Source of the DNA: Hyphomonas polymorpha PS728 | GTDB lineage: Bacteria; Pseudomonadota; Alphaproteobacteria; Caulobacterales; Hyphomonadaceae | NCBI RefSeq assembly: GCF_000685315.1 | Contig: NZ_ARYM01000012.1 | Location: forward strand, 62,001-126,000 | Length of the DNA stretch: 64,000 bases | Direction of reading: 5' to 3' | Shown here: piece by piece, positions 28,105 to 36,561 of the stretch | Layout: each line of letters opens with the position of its first letter | Numbering within the stretch: position 1 is the stretch's first letter | Notes under the pieces: generated by a model | The model's database searches: none | What the model saw: the letters and a program-made list of their open reading frames with translations, nothing else | What the model was told of the DNA's origin: nothing | Position numbers and translations under genes: made by a program

Positions 28105-29526
28105 TCAGCCTTCCCCGCCGGCGAGTTCCTTCAGGATGATGTACCAGTGATCGAGGCCGGAATAGAAGGCATCGACCGACAGGCGCTCGTTCAGGCCATG
28201 GGCGAAGGTGTCGTTCGGCTTGGCCGCCGAGCCCCCGATGCCCAGCGTGTCATAGCCGAGATTGCGGTAGTGCATCCCGTCCGTGCCGCCCGACGACATG
28301 TGCGGCATGACCGTCAGCCCCTCCAGCCCGCGCGCGGCCAGCGCCACATTCACCGCCGCCAGCACCTCCTCCGGCAGGTTCGATTCCGGGCTTTCCACCA
28401 GGTCCGAGACCAGCTTGATCCTCAGCCTCTCATTGCCCGCCACGTCCTTCAGCGTCTTCTCGGTGGCCTCGATGCCGACGCCGGGGAAGATGCGGCAATT
28501 GACGGTGGCCGTCGCCCGCTGCGGCAGCGCGTTCTCAGCATGCCCCGCGCGCAGCATGGTCGCCACGCAGGTCGTCCCCGTGGTGCCAACCGTAGACGGC
28601 TCGGCCCGCAGCACGGCGATGGCGGCCTCGTCTGCCGGGTTCTCGGCGAAGGCGCGCATGGCGTCCCCCAGCGGCCCCGGCGTCTGCGCCCCGGAAATCT
28701 TCATCGACGCCAGCGTCATCGGGCTGTGCATCACCGGGAATTTGTACGCCTCGATCTTCTTCAGCACATCGGCCAGCTCATAGATGGCATTGTCCGCCCT
28801 CGGAGCAGACGAATGCCCACCGGGATTATCGATCGTCAGCTCAAACGTGGCATAGGTCTTCTCCGAGCCCTGAATGCCATAAAGCAGCGCCTTGCCATCC
28901 ATGCCCAGCGACAGCCCGCCCGCATCCGCATTCAGCACATAGGCCGGATCAATCTTTTCAGCGGTGTACAGGGCCTGCGCGCGGGTAGACACCATGCCGG
29001 TCTCCTCATCGCCCGACAGCGCGATGATCAGGTCGCGGCTCGGCTTGAAGCCCTCCTCCTTGAGCCGCAGGAAGGTGGAGATCAGGCTGACCACGCCATA
29101 TTTGTTGTCCGCCGTGCCCCGGCCGAAGAAATAGCCGTCCTCCTCGATCAGGTCGAAGGGATAGCGCTCCCAGGTATCGGGCAGCGCATCGACCACATCC
29201 ATATGCGCCAGCAGAACGATGGGCCTGTCCGCCGCCTTGCCTTCCTCGGCGCGGTACCAGACCATCAGGCCCTGGATCCGCTCGCCATCATTCTCGTAAT
29301 CGGTCACTTCAATGTCGGCATCGGTGAACCCGCCCGCTTTCAGCTCCTCGACCAGATACGCCACCAGTTCGGGAACCTTGCCCTGCCCCTGCGCCGTGCG
29401 CACCGCGATGGCTTCCTCATAGAGGCTGCGGGCCTTCTGCTCATGCGGGGCGCGCGCCTCCGCAAAGGCCGGAGAGGCAGCCAGCAGCAGGGCAGCGGAA
29501 ATCAGCAAGGCGGGTCTGAACGTCAT
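28105..29526 (-). CDS. M20 family metallopeptidase, exported
   Basis: A 473-residue zinc peptidase. I use the ATG at 29526, preceded by GAGAGGA, because it opens a signal peptide ending PAFA; a longer reading adds 37 implausible residues. Metal ligands and catalytic residues are visible: LAHMDVVD (His108, Asp110), GTADNKYG (Asp140), SGDEETG (Glu174, Glu175), the aspartate in LNADAGG, and a histidine in DTFAHGLNE near the C-terminus. The insertion between residues 210 and 330 is the dimerisation domain. Likely a periplasmic carboxy- or dipeptidase. The divergent neighbour at 29674 starts 147 bases away. Confidence 0.9.
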   Translation of the reverse strand: MTFRPALLISAALLLAASPAFAEARAPHEQKARSLYEEAIAVRTAQGQGKVPELVAYLVEELKAGGFTDADIEVTDYENDGERIQGLMVWYRAEEGKAADRPIVLLAHMDVVDALPDTWERYPFDLIEEDGYFFGRGTADNKYGVVSLISTFLRLKEEGFKPSRDLIIALSGDEETGMVSTRAQALYTAEKIDPAYVLNADAGGLSLGMDGKALLYGIQGSEKTYATFELTIDNPGGHSSAPRADNAIYELADVLKKIEAYKFPVMHSPMTLASMKISGAQTPGPLGDAMRAFAENPADEAAIAVLRAEPSTVGTTGTTCVATMLRAGHAENALPQRATATVNCRIFPGVGIEATEKTLKDVAGNERLRIKLVSDLVESPESNLPEEVLAAVNVALAARGLEGLTVMPHMSSGGTDGMHYRNLGYDTLGIGGSAAKPNDTFAHGLNERLSVDAFYSGLDHWYIILKELAGGEG

Positions 29527-29673
29527 GGGGTCCTCTCGGCGGGCAGGCAGTTTCTTTCCGGCGCAACGGTATGGCCAGTCCCGCCCCTTGGCAAACCCCG
29601 CCCTGGCACGGCTTGTGCATCGCCGTTTTTCCGGCACCTATAGGCTGGGCCATTGTTCCGCAGGGCACGCGCC

Positions 29674-30747
29674 ATGACAGACCGCAAGAACACCGCTTTT
29701 ACCCTCACACGCGCAGGGCGTCTGCTGCTTGCAGGGGTGCTGGTGGCGGGCGCCGTGGCAGCCTATGCCCTGTTTCTTTCAAAATCAGGCACCGCTGACC
29801 GCCTTTCCGCCGATCCGGCCATCGAGCAGACCCTTGAAAACCTCCGAACCGTCTCGGCCGGCATCTACGCCGATGAGACAAGGCTGGCGGCCGTCCATTT
29901 CGGGGATGCATCGCCTGAAGACGAGACGGACATCCCTGCATTGGAGGACCGGATCAGGGCCCAGCGGGCAGAGGCCGCCCAGCTCTGGCAGGATCTCGGC
30001 GCGCTGATGGAGCTTCCCCTGCCCGGCGGCGACGCCGGCGGCCTTGTCCGCTTTCCCGCCACGGCGGTCGAAAAGTCAAACTATGATCAGGTCTACCACC
30101 CCATCGTCGGGCCCCAGCCGTCCAAGATGCCGGGCGGTTTCTCCTTCCGCTTCGACCGCGTCATTCCGCAGACGGACGGTTCCCTGCTGCACCGGCTGGA
30201 CGCGCGCGCGGGCGGCGCCATCAAATGGGAGCGGGAGCTGCGCCGTGCCCGCACCCAGGGCCACTACACGGTCGAAGCCACCATAGACCGCATCTGGCCG
30301 GGTGTCGTCTACGCCCCGCTCTGGCTGTTCGCCGAAGGCCCGCAGGCCTGGGGCCACGAATTCGATTTCGAACTGGTCAATGGCGCCCTGGAGTTCAACC
30401 TGCACAATGGGCGCGGCGGCTTCAACATGCACCGGGCAGAGAAGGATCTCACCGGCCACCGGATGCGCTATGAAATCATCCGCCGCCCCGGCAAGGTCAC
30501 CATGCGCGCCACCAGCCTCACCGATGGCTGGAGCGAGGAACTCGTCATCACGCCGGAAAAGGTCGCCGCCTGGGCCAGACAGCCCGGCGCCCCGGAGGGT
30601 CTCACCTTCCCGCCGGACAATGTGGCCATGTTCCCGGTCACCGAGCTGTGGCGATGCAAATGGCCCGAATGGTGCGGCAAATGGGAAGACCTCCCGCCCG
30701 GCACCTATGTCGACATGATCGTTCACGGCTACCGGGTTGATCTCTGA
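29674..30747 (+). CDS. Exported protein with concanavalin A-like/GH16-like domain
   Basis: A 357-residue protein, start at the ATG at 29674. One membrane segment at about residues 14-34 (LLLAGVLVAGAVAAYALFL) anchors or exports it. A short helical linker follows (residues 50-110). The C-terminal half looks like a jelly-roll glucanase: GVVYAPLWLFAEG then GHEFDFELVNGALEFNLHNG, where the acidic spacing recalls the EIDIE motif of family 16 glycoside hydrolases, although the exact catalytic pattern is not kept. A polysaccharide-binding or -cleaving role in the envelope is a reasonable but uncertain reading. Confidence 0.55.
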   Translation: MTDRKNTAFTLTRAGRLLLAGVLVAGAVAAYALFLSKSGTADRLSADPAIEQTLENLRTVSAGIYADETRLAAVHFGDASPEDETDIPALEDRIRAQRAEAAQLWQDLGALMELPLPGGDAGGLVRFPATAVEKSNYDQVYHPIVGPQPSKMPGGFSFRFDRVIPQTDGSLLHRLDARAGGAIKWERELRRARTQGHYTVEATIDRIWPGVVYAPLWLFAEGPQAWGHEFDFELVNGALEFNLHNGRGGFNMHRAEKDLTGHRMRYEIIRRPGKVTMRATSLTDGWSEELVITPEKVAAWARQPGAPEGLTFPPDNVAMFPVTELWRCKWPEWCGKWEDLPPGTYVDMIVHGYRVDL

Positions 30748-30763
30748 CCCCGCCAGGCACCGG

Positions 30764-31564
30764 TCAGGGTTCGAAACCCTCATTTTCGATATACACGACT
30801 GCGCCGCAATGCTTGCAATGAACCGCGTCCCGCTCATGGCGCGTGAGGCCGCAATTGGTGCATTCGACTTCCGCCTTGCTCGCCGGAGTGACGAGCGCCC
30901 GCAGAAGGCGCAGGAACAGCGTAACCCCCAGCAGCATGATGATGATCGGCAGGACGCGGCCGGTCCAGCCGACAAGCTCAATATCGCCATAGCCGGTGGT
31001 CGTCAGGCTGGTGACGGTGAAATAGAAGGCATCCAGATAATTCCGGATATCCGGGCTTTTGGCCACCTGATCGGCATAGACGAGCGCCGACATGATGAAG
31101 AGGAAAACCACAAGATTGATTGCCCGCTCCATCAGCACGCGGTGGAGCTGAAGATACCGGGCCAACGGGCTTTCGGTCCGCAGGAAGCTGAAAGCGCGTG
31201 CAATCCTCACGGCACGGATGATACGCAGGAAGGCATAGTTCTGCGAGACCAGCGGGGCGAACATCGTGAACACCACGATCAGGTCTGCAATGTTCATGAA
31301 GCGCAGGAAAAAACGCTTCCGTTTGGGGGAAATGTAAAAACGCGCTACCAGATCGGCGGTAATGATCGCGCCGATCACATAGTCCAGCCAGTAATGGCGC
31401 CCCTCCTCGCCGACAAAAGGCGAGACCAGGAAATAGCTGATCGTCAGCATGTCGAACACAAGGATCGACCAGCGGAAAGTCAGCGGCCATTTGCCCACGC
31501 CTTCGTAAAGCCAGATCAGCGTCCGGCGCGGGCCGAGGGGTTTCTCCGCCGCCGCTTTGCTCAA
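30764..31564 (-). CDS. Voltage-gated-type potassium channel with C-terminal zinc ribbon
   Basis: A 266-residue six-segment ion channel. The S4 helix has arginines at every third place (Arg114, 117, 120, 123 in FLRIIRAVRIARAF), the pore has the potassium-selectivity filter TTTGYGD (residues 188-194), and S6 follows. After residue 230 the protein ends in CTNCG and CKHCG (Cys235, 238, 250, 253), a zinc-ribbon-like tail that is not part of ordinary Kv channels. The start is a TTG at 31564 overlapping the pyrC stop, with GGAG eight bases upstream, so translation is coupled to pyrC. Confidence 0.85.
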   Translation of the reverse strand: MSKAAAEKPLGPRRTLIWLYEGVGKWPLTFRWSILVFDMLTISYFLVSPFVGEEGRHYWLDYVIGAIITADLVARFYISPKRKRFFLRFMNIADLIVVFTMFAPLVSQNYAFLRIIRAVRIARAFSFLRTESPLARYLQLHRVLMERAINLVVFLFIMSALVYADQVAKSPDIRNYLDAFYFTVTSLTTTGYGDIELVGWTGRVLPIIIMLLGVTLFLRLLRALVTPASKAEVECTNCGLTRHERDAVHCKHCGAVVYIENEGFEP

Positions 31565-32901
31565 TCCTGCGGCTCCAGCGTTTCGTTGAAGCGCACGGGC
31601 TGGCCGCCGCCTTTCTTCACGATCTCGCCATCGCGCATCACAAAGCCGCCGCGCACGACCGTGCCCACCGGCCAGCCGGTCGCTTCAAAACCGTCAAACT
31701 GCGTCCAGCCGCATTTCGATTTCGACCAGTCAGCCGTGATCGTCTGCTTGTGCTTCAGGTCCACAATCGTGAAGTCGGCATGATAGCCTTCGGCGATGCG
31801 GCCCTTGTCGGCGAGGCCGAAGACGCGCTGCGGGCCCGCGCTCGTCAGTTCCACAAAGCGCTGCAGGCTGAGCTTTCCGTCATTCACATGCGTCAGCATC
31901 ACCGGCACCAGCGTCTGCACGCCGGGCATCCCCGAAGGGCTGGCCGGATAAGGCCGCTGCTTCTCTTCAATCGTGTGTGGGGCATGATCCGTCGCCAGAA
32001 CATCCACAATCCCGGCATTCAGCGCCCGCCACAGCGCCTCGCGGTGGCGCGCCTCGCGCACCGGCGGGTTCTGCTGGGCAAAGCCCTTCAGCCGGTCATA
32101 ACAATCAGGCGCCGCCAGGGTGAGGTGGTTGGGCAGCACTTCAACGCTCGCCACATCCTTGGCGTTCACCAGGAGGTCCATTTCCTCGGCGGTGGAGATG
32201 TGCAGCACATGGATGCGCTTGCCGGTCTTGCGCGCCAGGCGCAACAGGCGGCGCGTGGAAGAAACCGCCGCCTCCACATCGCGCACGATGATATGGCTGT
32301 TCCAGTCGCCCGTCACGGCCAGGCTGCGGCGCTCCTCAAGGCGGTACTCATCCTCCGAATGGAACGCGGCGCGGCGCTTGATGGCCCGCAGCACAGCCTC
32401 CACCCCGGCATCATCCTTGATCAGAAGATCGCCCGTCGAGGCGCCCATGAATACCTTGACGCCGCAGCAGCCGAGCATCCGCTCCATCTCCGGCAGCAGC
32501 GCCACATTGTCATGCGTCGCCCCGGCATAGAAGGCATGGTCGATGTCCATCCGTCCCTTCGCGCGGGCGAGCTTGTCCAGCATCGCATCGGGCGTGATGG
32601 TCGACGGGTTGGTATTGGGCATCTCGAACACGGCGACGACGCCGCCCAGCGCGGCCGAGCGCGCCTCGGTTTCAAGGTCAGCCTTGTATTCCAGGCCCGG
32701 CTCGCGGAAATGCACCTGCGTATCGATCACGCCCGGCAGGATGTGCAGGCCGGAGGCGCCATAAATCTCTCCCGCCGCAGCCTTGGAAAGATCCCCGATC
32801 CGGGCGATGCGCTCGCCAATGATGCCGATGTCTGTCTGGGCTTCGCCGCCAGGGGTGACGACCGTGCCGCCGCGCAGGATAAGATCGAAAACTTGGGTCA
32901 T
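31561..32901 (-). CDS. pyrC: Dihydroorotase
   Basis: Interconverts N-carbamoyl-aspartate and dihydroorotate in pyrimidine synthesis. The 446-residue start is the ATG at 32901; an in-frame extension upstream runs through the opposite-strand ygfZ gene and is a shadow. Zinc ligands are seen in DTQVHFREPG (His62, 64 region), HVLHIS and ATDHAPHT. The overall form is the long amidohydrolase/allantoinase-related type. It overlaps the ion channel gene by four bases. Confidence 0.9.
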   Translation of the reverse strand: MTQVFDLILRGGTVVTPGGEAQTDIGIIGERIARIGDLSKAAAGEIYGASGLHILPGVIDTQVHFREPGLEYKADLETEARSAALGGVVAVFEMPNTNPSTITPDAMLDKLARAKGRMDIDHAFYAGATHDNVALLPEMERMLGCCGVKVFMGASTGDLLIKDDAGVEAVLRAIKRRAAFHSEDEYRLEERRSLAVTGDWNSHIIVRDVEAAVSSTRRLLRLARKTGKRIHVLHISTAEEMDLLVNAKDVASVEVLPNHLTLAAPDCYDRLKGFAQQNPPVREARHREALWRALNAGIVDVLATDHAPHTIEEKQRPYPASPSGMPGVQTLVPVMLTHVNDGKLSLQRFVELTSAGPQRVFGLADKGRIAEGYHADFTIVDLKHKQTITADWSKSKCGWTQFDGFEATGWPVGTVVRGGFVMRDGEIVKKGGGQPVRFNETLEPQD

Positions 32902-33009
32902 GGCCGCCTTATCGCGCCGCTTGCAGGAAAAGTCACGCGCAGCTCTGCCGTTCCGGCCGCAGACCACGCAGGCATTGCGGCCGCCGCCGGGCGGCCTTAG
33001 ATCAGGCCC

Positions 33010-33822
33010 ATGCACCGCCTTCCAGACCGCGCCATTCTCCGCCTCACCGGCCCCGACACGCTCGCCCTCTTGGAGCGCACGGTCACCCACAAGGTGATGG
33101 ACTGGCCAGAGGGCGAAGCGCGCTACGGCGCCCTGCTCACCCCGCAAGGCAAGATCATTGCCAACTATATCGCCCATCGCACGGCAGACGGCGCGCTGAT
33201 CGATGTGCATCAGGATGCCGCCGAAGACCTGCTCAAACGCCTGAAGATGTTCCGCCTGCGCTCGGCGGTCGAGCTTGTCCGGGATGAGGCGCTGGTCTCC
33301 GCCATCAGCGCAGACGGCGCCCCCGATCCGCGCAGCGCAAAGCTGCCGCGCCGCGCCGTGGCCCCCGCCGCAGAAGCCGCCCCCCCGATCGAGGGCTGGG
33401 ACGCGCTGACCATCGCCGCCGGCATCCCCGAATGGGGCCGCGACTACCGCGCCGCCGAAGTCTTCCCCACCGACATCAACATGGATCTGATGAACGGCAT
33501 CGACTACAAGAAAGGCTGTTTCGTCGGCCAGGAAGTGGCGAGCCGCATGAAGCGCAAGGGCCTCATCCGCAAGCGCACCGTCCGCCTGCGCGGCCAAGGC
33601 CTGACGCCCGGCGCCGAAGTCCGCGCCGGGGCGCTGGTACTGGGCCAGATCACCAGCGCCGCCGCCGGCGAAGCGCTCGCCCTGATCCGCACAGACCGGT
33701 TCGCCCAGTCCATCGCCGGCCAGCAGCCCGTCACCGTCAACGAAGCCTCCGCCGAGATCGAAGGCGCGCCCTGGCTGATTGCCGAAGTCAAAGCCCATCT
33801 GGAGGCAAAGGCCGATGAGTGA
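33010..33822 (+). CDS. ygfZ: Folate-binding protein YgfZ
   Basis: A 270-residue member of the GcvT-related YgfZ/IBA57 group, which helps assemble or repair certain iron-sulfur proteins with a folate cofactor. The hallmark KGCFVGQE is present with Cys170. The N-terminal FRDRAILRLTGPDTLALLERTV-type region (positions 4-25) is the folate domain. The next gene, tag, starts inside its last codons. Divergent from pyrC with 108 bases between. Confidence 0.9.
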   Translation: MHRLPDRAILRLTGPDTLALLERTVTHKVMDWPEGEARYGALLTPQGKIIANYIAHRTADGALIDVHQDAAEDLLKRLKMFRLRSAVELVRDEALVSAISADGAPDPRSAKLPRRAVAPAAEAAPPIEGWDALTIAAGIPEWGRDYRAAEVFPTDINMDLMNGIDYKKGCFVGQEVASRMKRKGLIRKRTVRLRGQGLTPGAEVRAGALVLGQITSAAAGEALALIRTDRFAQSIAGQQPVTVNEASAEIEGAPWLIAEVKAHLEAKADE

Positions 33823-34396
33823 ACCCCATTCCTGCGGCTGGGCGCCGGTCACAGACCCGCTCTACCGCGCCTATCATGACGAAGAATGGGGCGTGCCCGA
33901 GCGCGATCCCCGCGCGCTGTGGGAAAAACTGCAGCTCGACGGGATGCAGGCGGGCCTCTCCTGGATCACCATCCTGCGCAAGCGCGAGAGCATCCGGCAG
34001 GAGTTTGACAGCTTCGACCCGGAAAAGCTCGCCCGGTGGACCCCCAAACGCGCCGAAAAAGCGCTGCAGAATCCCGGCATCATCCGCAGCCCCAAGAAGG
34101 TCGAGGCCGTCATCGGCAATGCGCAGGTCTATCTGGGCATGATGGAGGCGGGCGAGGATTTTTCCGATTATTGCTGGGGCTTTGTCGGCGGCAAGCCGAT
34201 CATCAACAAATGGAAGAATTTCCGCGAAGCCCCCACCAGCACGGACTGGTCGGAGAAGATGTCGAAAGACCTCAAGAAGCGCGGCTTCAAATTCGTCGGG
34301 CCCACAATTGTCTACGCATGGGCTCAGGCTGTTGGCATGGTCAACGACCATGAGGTAGGGTGTCCCCGTCACAAGGGTGTGCGGGAGAGATCATGA
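33815..34396 (+). CDS. tag: DNA-3-methyladenine glycosylase I
   Basis: Excises 3-methyladenine from alkylated DNA. The ATG at 33815 overlaps the end of ygfZ by eight bases and gives 193 residues. SCGWAPVTDPLYRAYHDEEWG is the standard N-terminus (Cys7 is a zinc ligand), GMQAGLSWITILRKRE is the helix-hairpin-helix approach, and the C-terminal NDHEVGCPRH holds further zinc ligands. TIVYAWAQAVGMVNDH is diagnostic of Tag. Confidence 0.95.
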   Translation: MSEPHSCGWAPVTDPLYRAYHDEEWGVPERDPRALWEKLQLDGMQAGLSWITILRKRESIRQEFDSFDPEKLARWTPKRAEKALQNPGIIRSPKKVEAVIGNAQVYLGMMEAGEDFSDYCWGFVGGKPIINKWKNFREAPTSTDWSEKMSKDLKKRGFKFVGPTIVYAWAQAVGMVNDHEVGCPRHKGVRERS

Positions 34397-34602
34397 AAAC
34401 GATTATGTTTGTCACGGCAGTGGGAATTCTGTCGGGTGTCGCCGGTTGCGCGAGCGGCGCGCCATCGAACGCTTATGCCAATCCGCTTGATGCCTGCGCC
34501 AGCATCCAGGACGATGAAGACCGCGCCCGGTGCATGCAGAACATGGTGGCGGATGTCGCCCTCACAACCAAGCGGGAAAAAGACCGCAAGAAAGGTCCAT
34601 GA
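34393..34602 (+). CDS. Small lipoprotein, first of a pair
   Basis: A 69-residue protein whose ATG overlaps the tag stop by four bases. The signal ends in the lipobox SGVAGC (Cys19). The mature part has two more cysteines (DACASI and RARCMQ) about 15 residues apart, likely a disulfide in a helical hairpin, and a basic C-terminus (KREKDRKKGP). No family is recognised. The following lipoprotein starts inside its stop codon. Confidence 0.68.
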   Translation: MKTIMFVTAVGILSGVAGCASGAPSNAYANPLDACASIQDDEDRARCMQNMVADVALTTKREKDRKKGP

Positions 34603-34877
34603 TGATGCGCCGTTTTGCTGCCGCGGGCGCCCTTTTGGCGCTGATTCCCGCCGCAGGTTGCACCACCTGGCAGGACCGGGCCGAGGCCAAGGCCCTCTCC
34701 GCCTGCCAGGACAAGGTGGACGCCGATGAGCGCCGCCTCTGCCGCGAAACCGTGATCGCGGCGGAAAAAGCCAAATATGACAAGGAGTCAGAGGCCTGGG
34801 AGGAAAGCGTCCGCGCTGCCGAAGACCGGGAACTGAACCGCAAGGTCTATGGCGGCCCCGGCCAGGTCGACAAGTAA
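34599..34877 (+). CDS. Small lipoprotein, second of a pair
   Basis: A 92-residue protein starting at the first of three consecutive ATG codons (34599, 34602, 34605); the first overlaps the previous stop. The lipobox is IPAAGC. The mature part is highly charged and helical, and again has two cysteines about 16 residues apart (SACQDK and RLCRET), the same pattern as the preceding protein, so the two may be distant paralogues. Function unknown. Confidence 0.68.
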   Translation: MMMRRFAAAGALLALIPAAGCTTWQDRAEAKALSACQDKVDADERRLCRETVIAAEKAKYDKESEAWEESVRAAEDRELNRKVYGGPGQVDK

Positions 34878-35009
34878 GTCCTCTTCCGGCGTCCCGGACA
34901 GCGGGTCAGCCTTGTGCTGGCCCCGCAACGCGCGTTACAGCTTGCAAAATAAGGATTTAGCAAGAAGGGCCTGACGCCTGCGGGCGGACGGGCGCCCCCG
35001 GAGACCCCT

Positions 35010-36128
35010 ATGCCGAGCCCCGTGATTTCCGCCACAGGCCTGTGGACCCCGCCCAACTCGATTTCCAATGCAGAGCTTGTCGAAAGCTACAATGCCTGGG
35101 CTGACAGCTGGAACCTCGAGAATGCCGCCGATATCAGCTCCGGCCTGCTGGAGCCCAAGCCCCACTCCTCCGTCGAGTTCATCGAGAAGGCCTCGGGCAT
35201 CAAGGCCCGCTATGTCATCGACAAGGAAGGCGTCCTCGATCCCGACATCATGACCCCGCGCATTCCCGAGCGGCCCAATGACCAGATTTCGGTGCTCGCC
35301 GAGATGGCCGTGCTGGCTGCCCGCGACGCGCTGAAACGCGCCGGCCGCGACCCCAGGGATGTCGACGCGGTGATCTGCGCGGCCTCCAACATGCAGCGCG
35401 CCTATCCGGCCATGGCCATCGAGGTGCAGGACGCGCTCGGCATTCAGGGCTTTGCCTTCGACATGAACGTCGCCTGTTCCTCGGCCACCTTCGGCATCCA
35501 GACGGCGGCCGATTTCATCCGCTCCGGCAATGCCCGCTCGGTGCTCGTGGTGAACCCGGAAATCTGCTCGGGCCATCTCAACTTCACCGACCGCGACAGC
35601 CATTTCATCTTCGGCGATGTGGCCACCGCCATCCTGGTCGAGGACGAGGCCTTCGCCCCGGCAGGGCACTGGAAAATCCTCGGCACGAAACTGAAGACCC
35701 AGTTCTCCAACAATATCCGCAACAATTTCGGCTTCCTGAACCGCGCCGCGCCCGACGGCATCGGCGCGCCCGACAAGCTGTTCGTCCAGGAAGGCCGCAA
35801 GGTGTTCAAGGAAGTCGTGCCGATGGTGGCAGAGATGATCACCGCGCATCTCGGCGAGCTCGGCCTCAAGGCTGCCGAACTGAAGCGCATGTGGCTGCAC
35901 CAGGCCAACGCCAACATGAACCGGCTGATCTCATCGAAAGTGCTCGGCCACGAAGCCAGCGAAGCCGAAAGCCCCACGGTGCTGGACACCTACGCCAACA
36001 CGTCCTCGGCCGGCTCGATCATCGCCTTCCATCTGCACTCGGAGGATTTTTCCCCCGGCGAGAAAGGCCTCATCTGCTCCTTCGGCGCAGGTTATTCAGC
36101 CGGCACGGTATTCGTGGAGCGGACCTAG
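35010..36128 (+). CDS. Beta-ketoacyl-ACP synthase III-like protein (long FabH type)
   Basis: A 372-residue thiolase-fold condensing enzyme. The catalytic triad is seen as Cys in NVACSSATFG (about residue 152), His in LHQANANMN and Asn in DTYANTSSAG. It is longer than E. coli FabH (317) and matches the branch that in Pseudomonas is reported to condense medium-chain acyl-CoA with malonyl-ACP, diverting beta-oxidation products to fatty acid synthesis. It stands alone, away from plsX/fabH or fab operons, which fits an accessory role. Confidence 0.85.
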   Translation: MPSPVISATGLWTPPNSISNAELVESYNAWADSWNLENAADISSGLLEPKPHSSVEFIEKASGIKARYVIDKEGVLDPDIMTPRIPERPNDQISVLAEMAVLAARDALKRAGRDPRDVDAVICAASNMQRAYPAMAIEVQDALGIQGFAFDMNVACSSATFGIQTAADFIRSGNARSVLVVNPEICSGHLNFTDRDSHFIFGDVATAILVEDEAFAPAGHWKILGTKLKTQFSNNIRNNFGFLNRAAPDGIGAPDKLFVQEGRKVFKEVVPMVAEMITAHLGELGLKAAELKRMWLHQANANMNRLISSKVLGHEASEAESPTVLDTYANTSSAGSIIAFHLHSEDFSPGEKGLICSFGAGYSAGTVFVERT

Positions 36129-36151
36129 CAGACACGCCGCGCCCTCCGTCC

Positions 36152-36177
36152 GCTCATCCTGCGGAGGCGGGATGAGC
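36152..36177. terminator. Hairpin between convergent genes
   Basis: GCTCATCC (36152-36159) and GGATGAGC (36170-36177) form an eight-base stem with a GC-rich loop between the fabH-like gene and the minus-strand microprotein gene. There is no strong T-run. Confidence 0.4.
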
Positions 36178-36202
36178 CGGAGATTGGGTTCGGCGAGAAA
36201 GC

Positions 36203-36352
36203 CTATTCGTCGAAGTCTTCGGTAAACAGGTCGCCCCACAGGGCACGGCGGCTGGCGCGGGCCGCTTCGGTGACCACTATGACAGCACCGCACACAAGAA
36301 CAGCGACAGGAAAACCAGGCCCGGTTGCGAATTGGTGCAGGATGTCAATCAT
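36203..36352 (-). CDS. 49-residue membrane microprotein
   Basis: A complete small reading frame (ATG at 36352, TAG at 36205) encoding 49 residues. Residues 12-30 (PGFPVAVLVCGAVIVVTEA) form one membrane helix, followed by a basic stretch (RASRRA) and an acidic tail ending LFTEDFDE. Charge order suggests the tail is cytoplasmic. This architecture is not random-looking, but there is no strong ribosome site. The remaining 209 bases to the next gene (36353-36561) are relatively A/T-rich and hold nothing else that I recognise. Confidence 0.55.
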   Translation of the reverse strand: MIDILHQFATGPGFPVAVLVCGAVIVVTEAARASRRALWGDLFTEDFDE

Positions 36353-36561
36353 TACGCGGCTCACCCGTTACTCTACTTGCCTGTTGGCGCGGCCCACGGA
36401 AAACTCGGGACCATTGCCTCTGTTGCAAGGGTTATGCCTGACAGGCCTTAATGCGTCATTGGCAAAGCGGGGCATAAACAAGGCGAGTTTGTAACCGTAT
36501 TGCCGCCGTTTATTTACCCGTACTACCAATCCCTTAAGATGCCCCCCATGGAGCCGACCCT

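Noticed and set aside
32902-33852. N-terminal extension of the dihydroorotase frame upstream of 32901
   Set aside because: It lies opposite ygfZ, whose KGCFVGQE motif is intact, and the true PyrC start fits at 32901.
36270-36494. 74-codon plus-strand frame after the fabH-like gene
   Set aside because: No recognisable structure, a Thr/Arg-rich composition, and it overlaps the better minus-strand microprotein frame.
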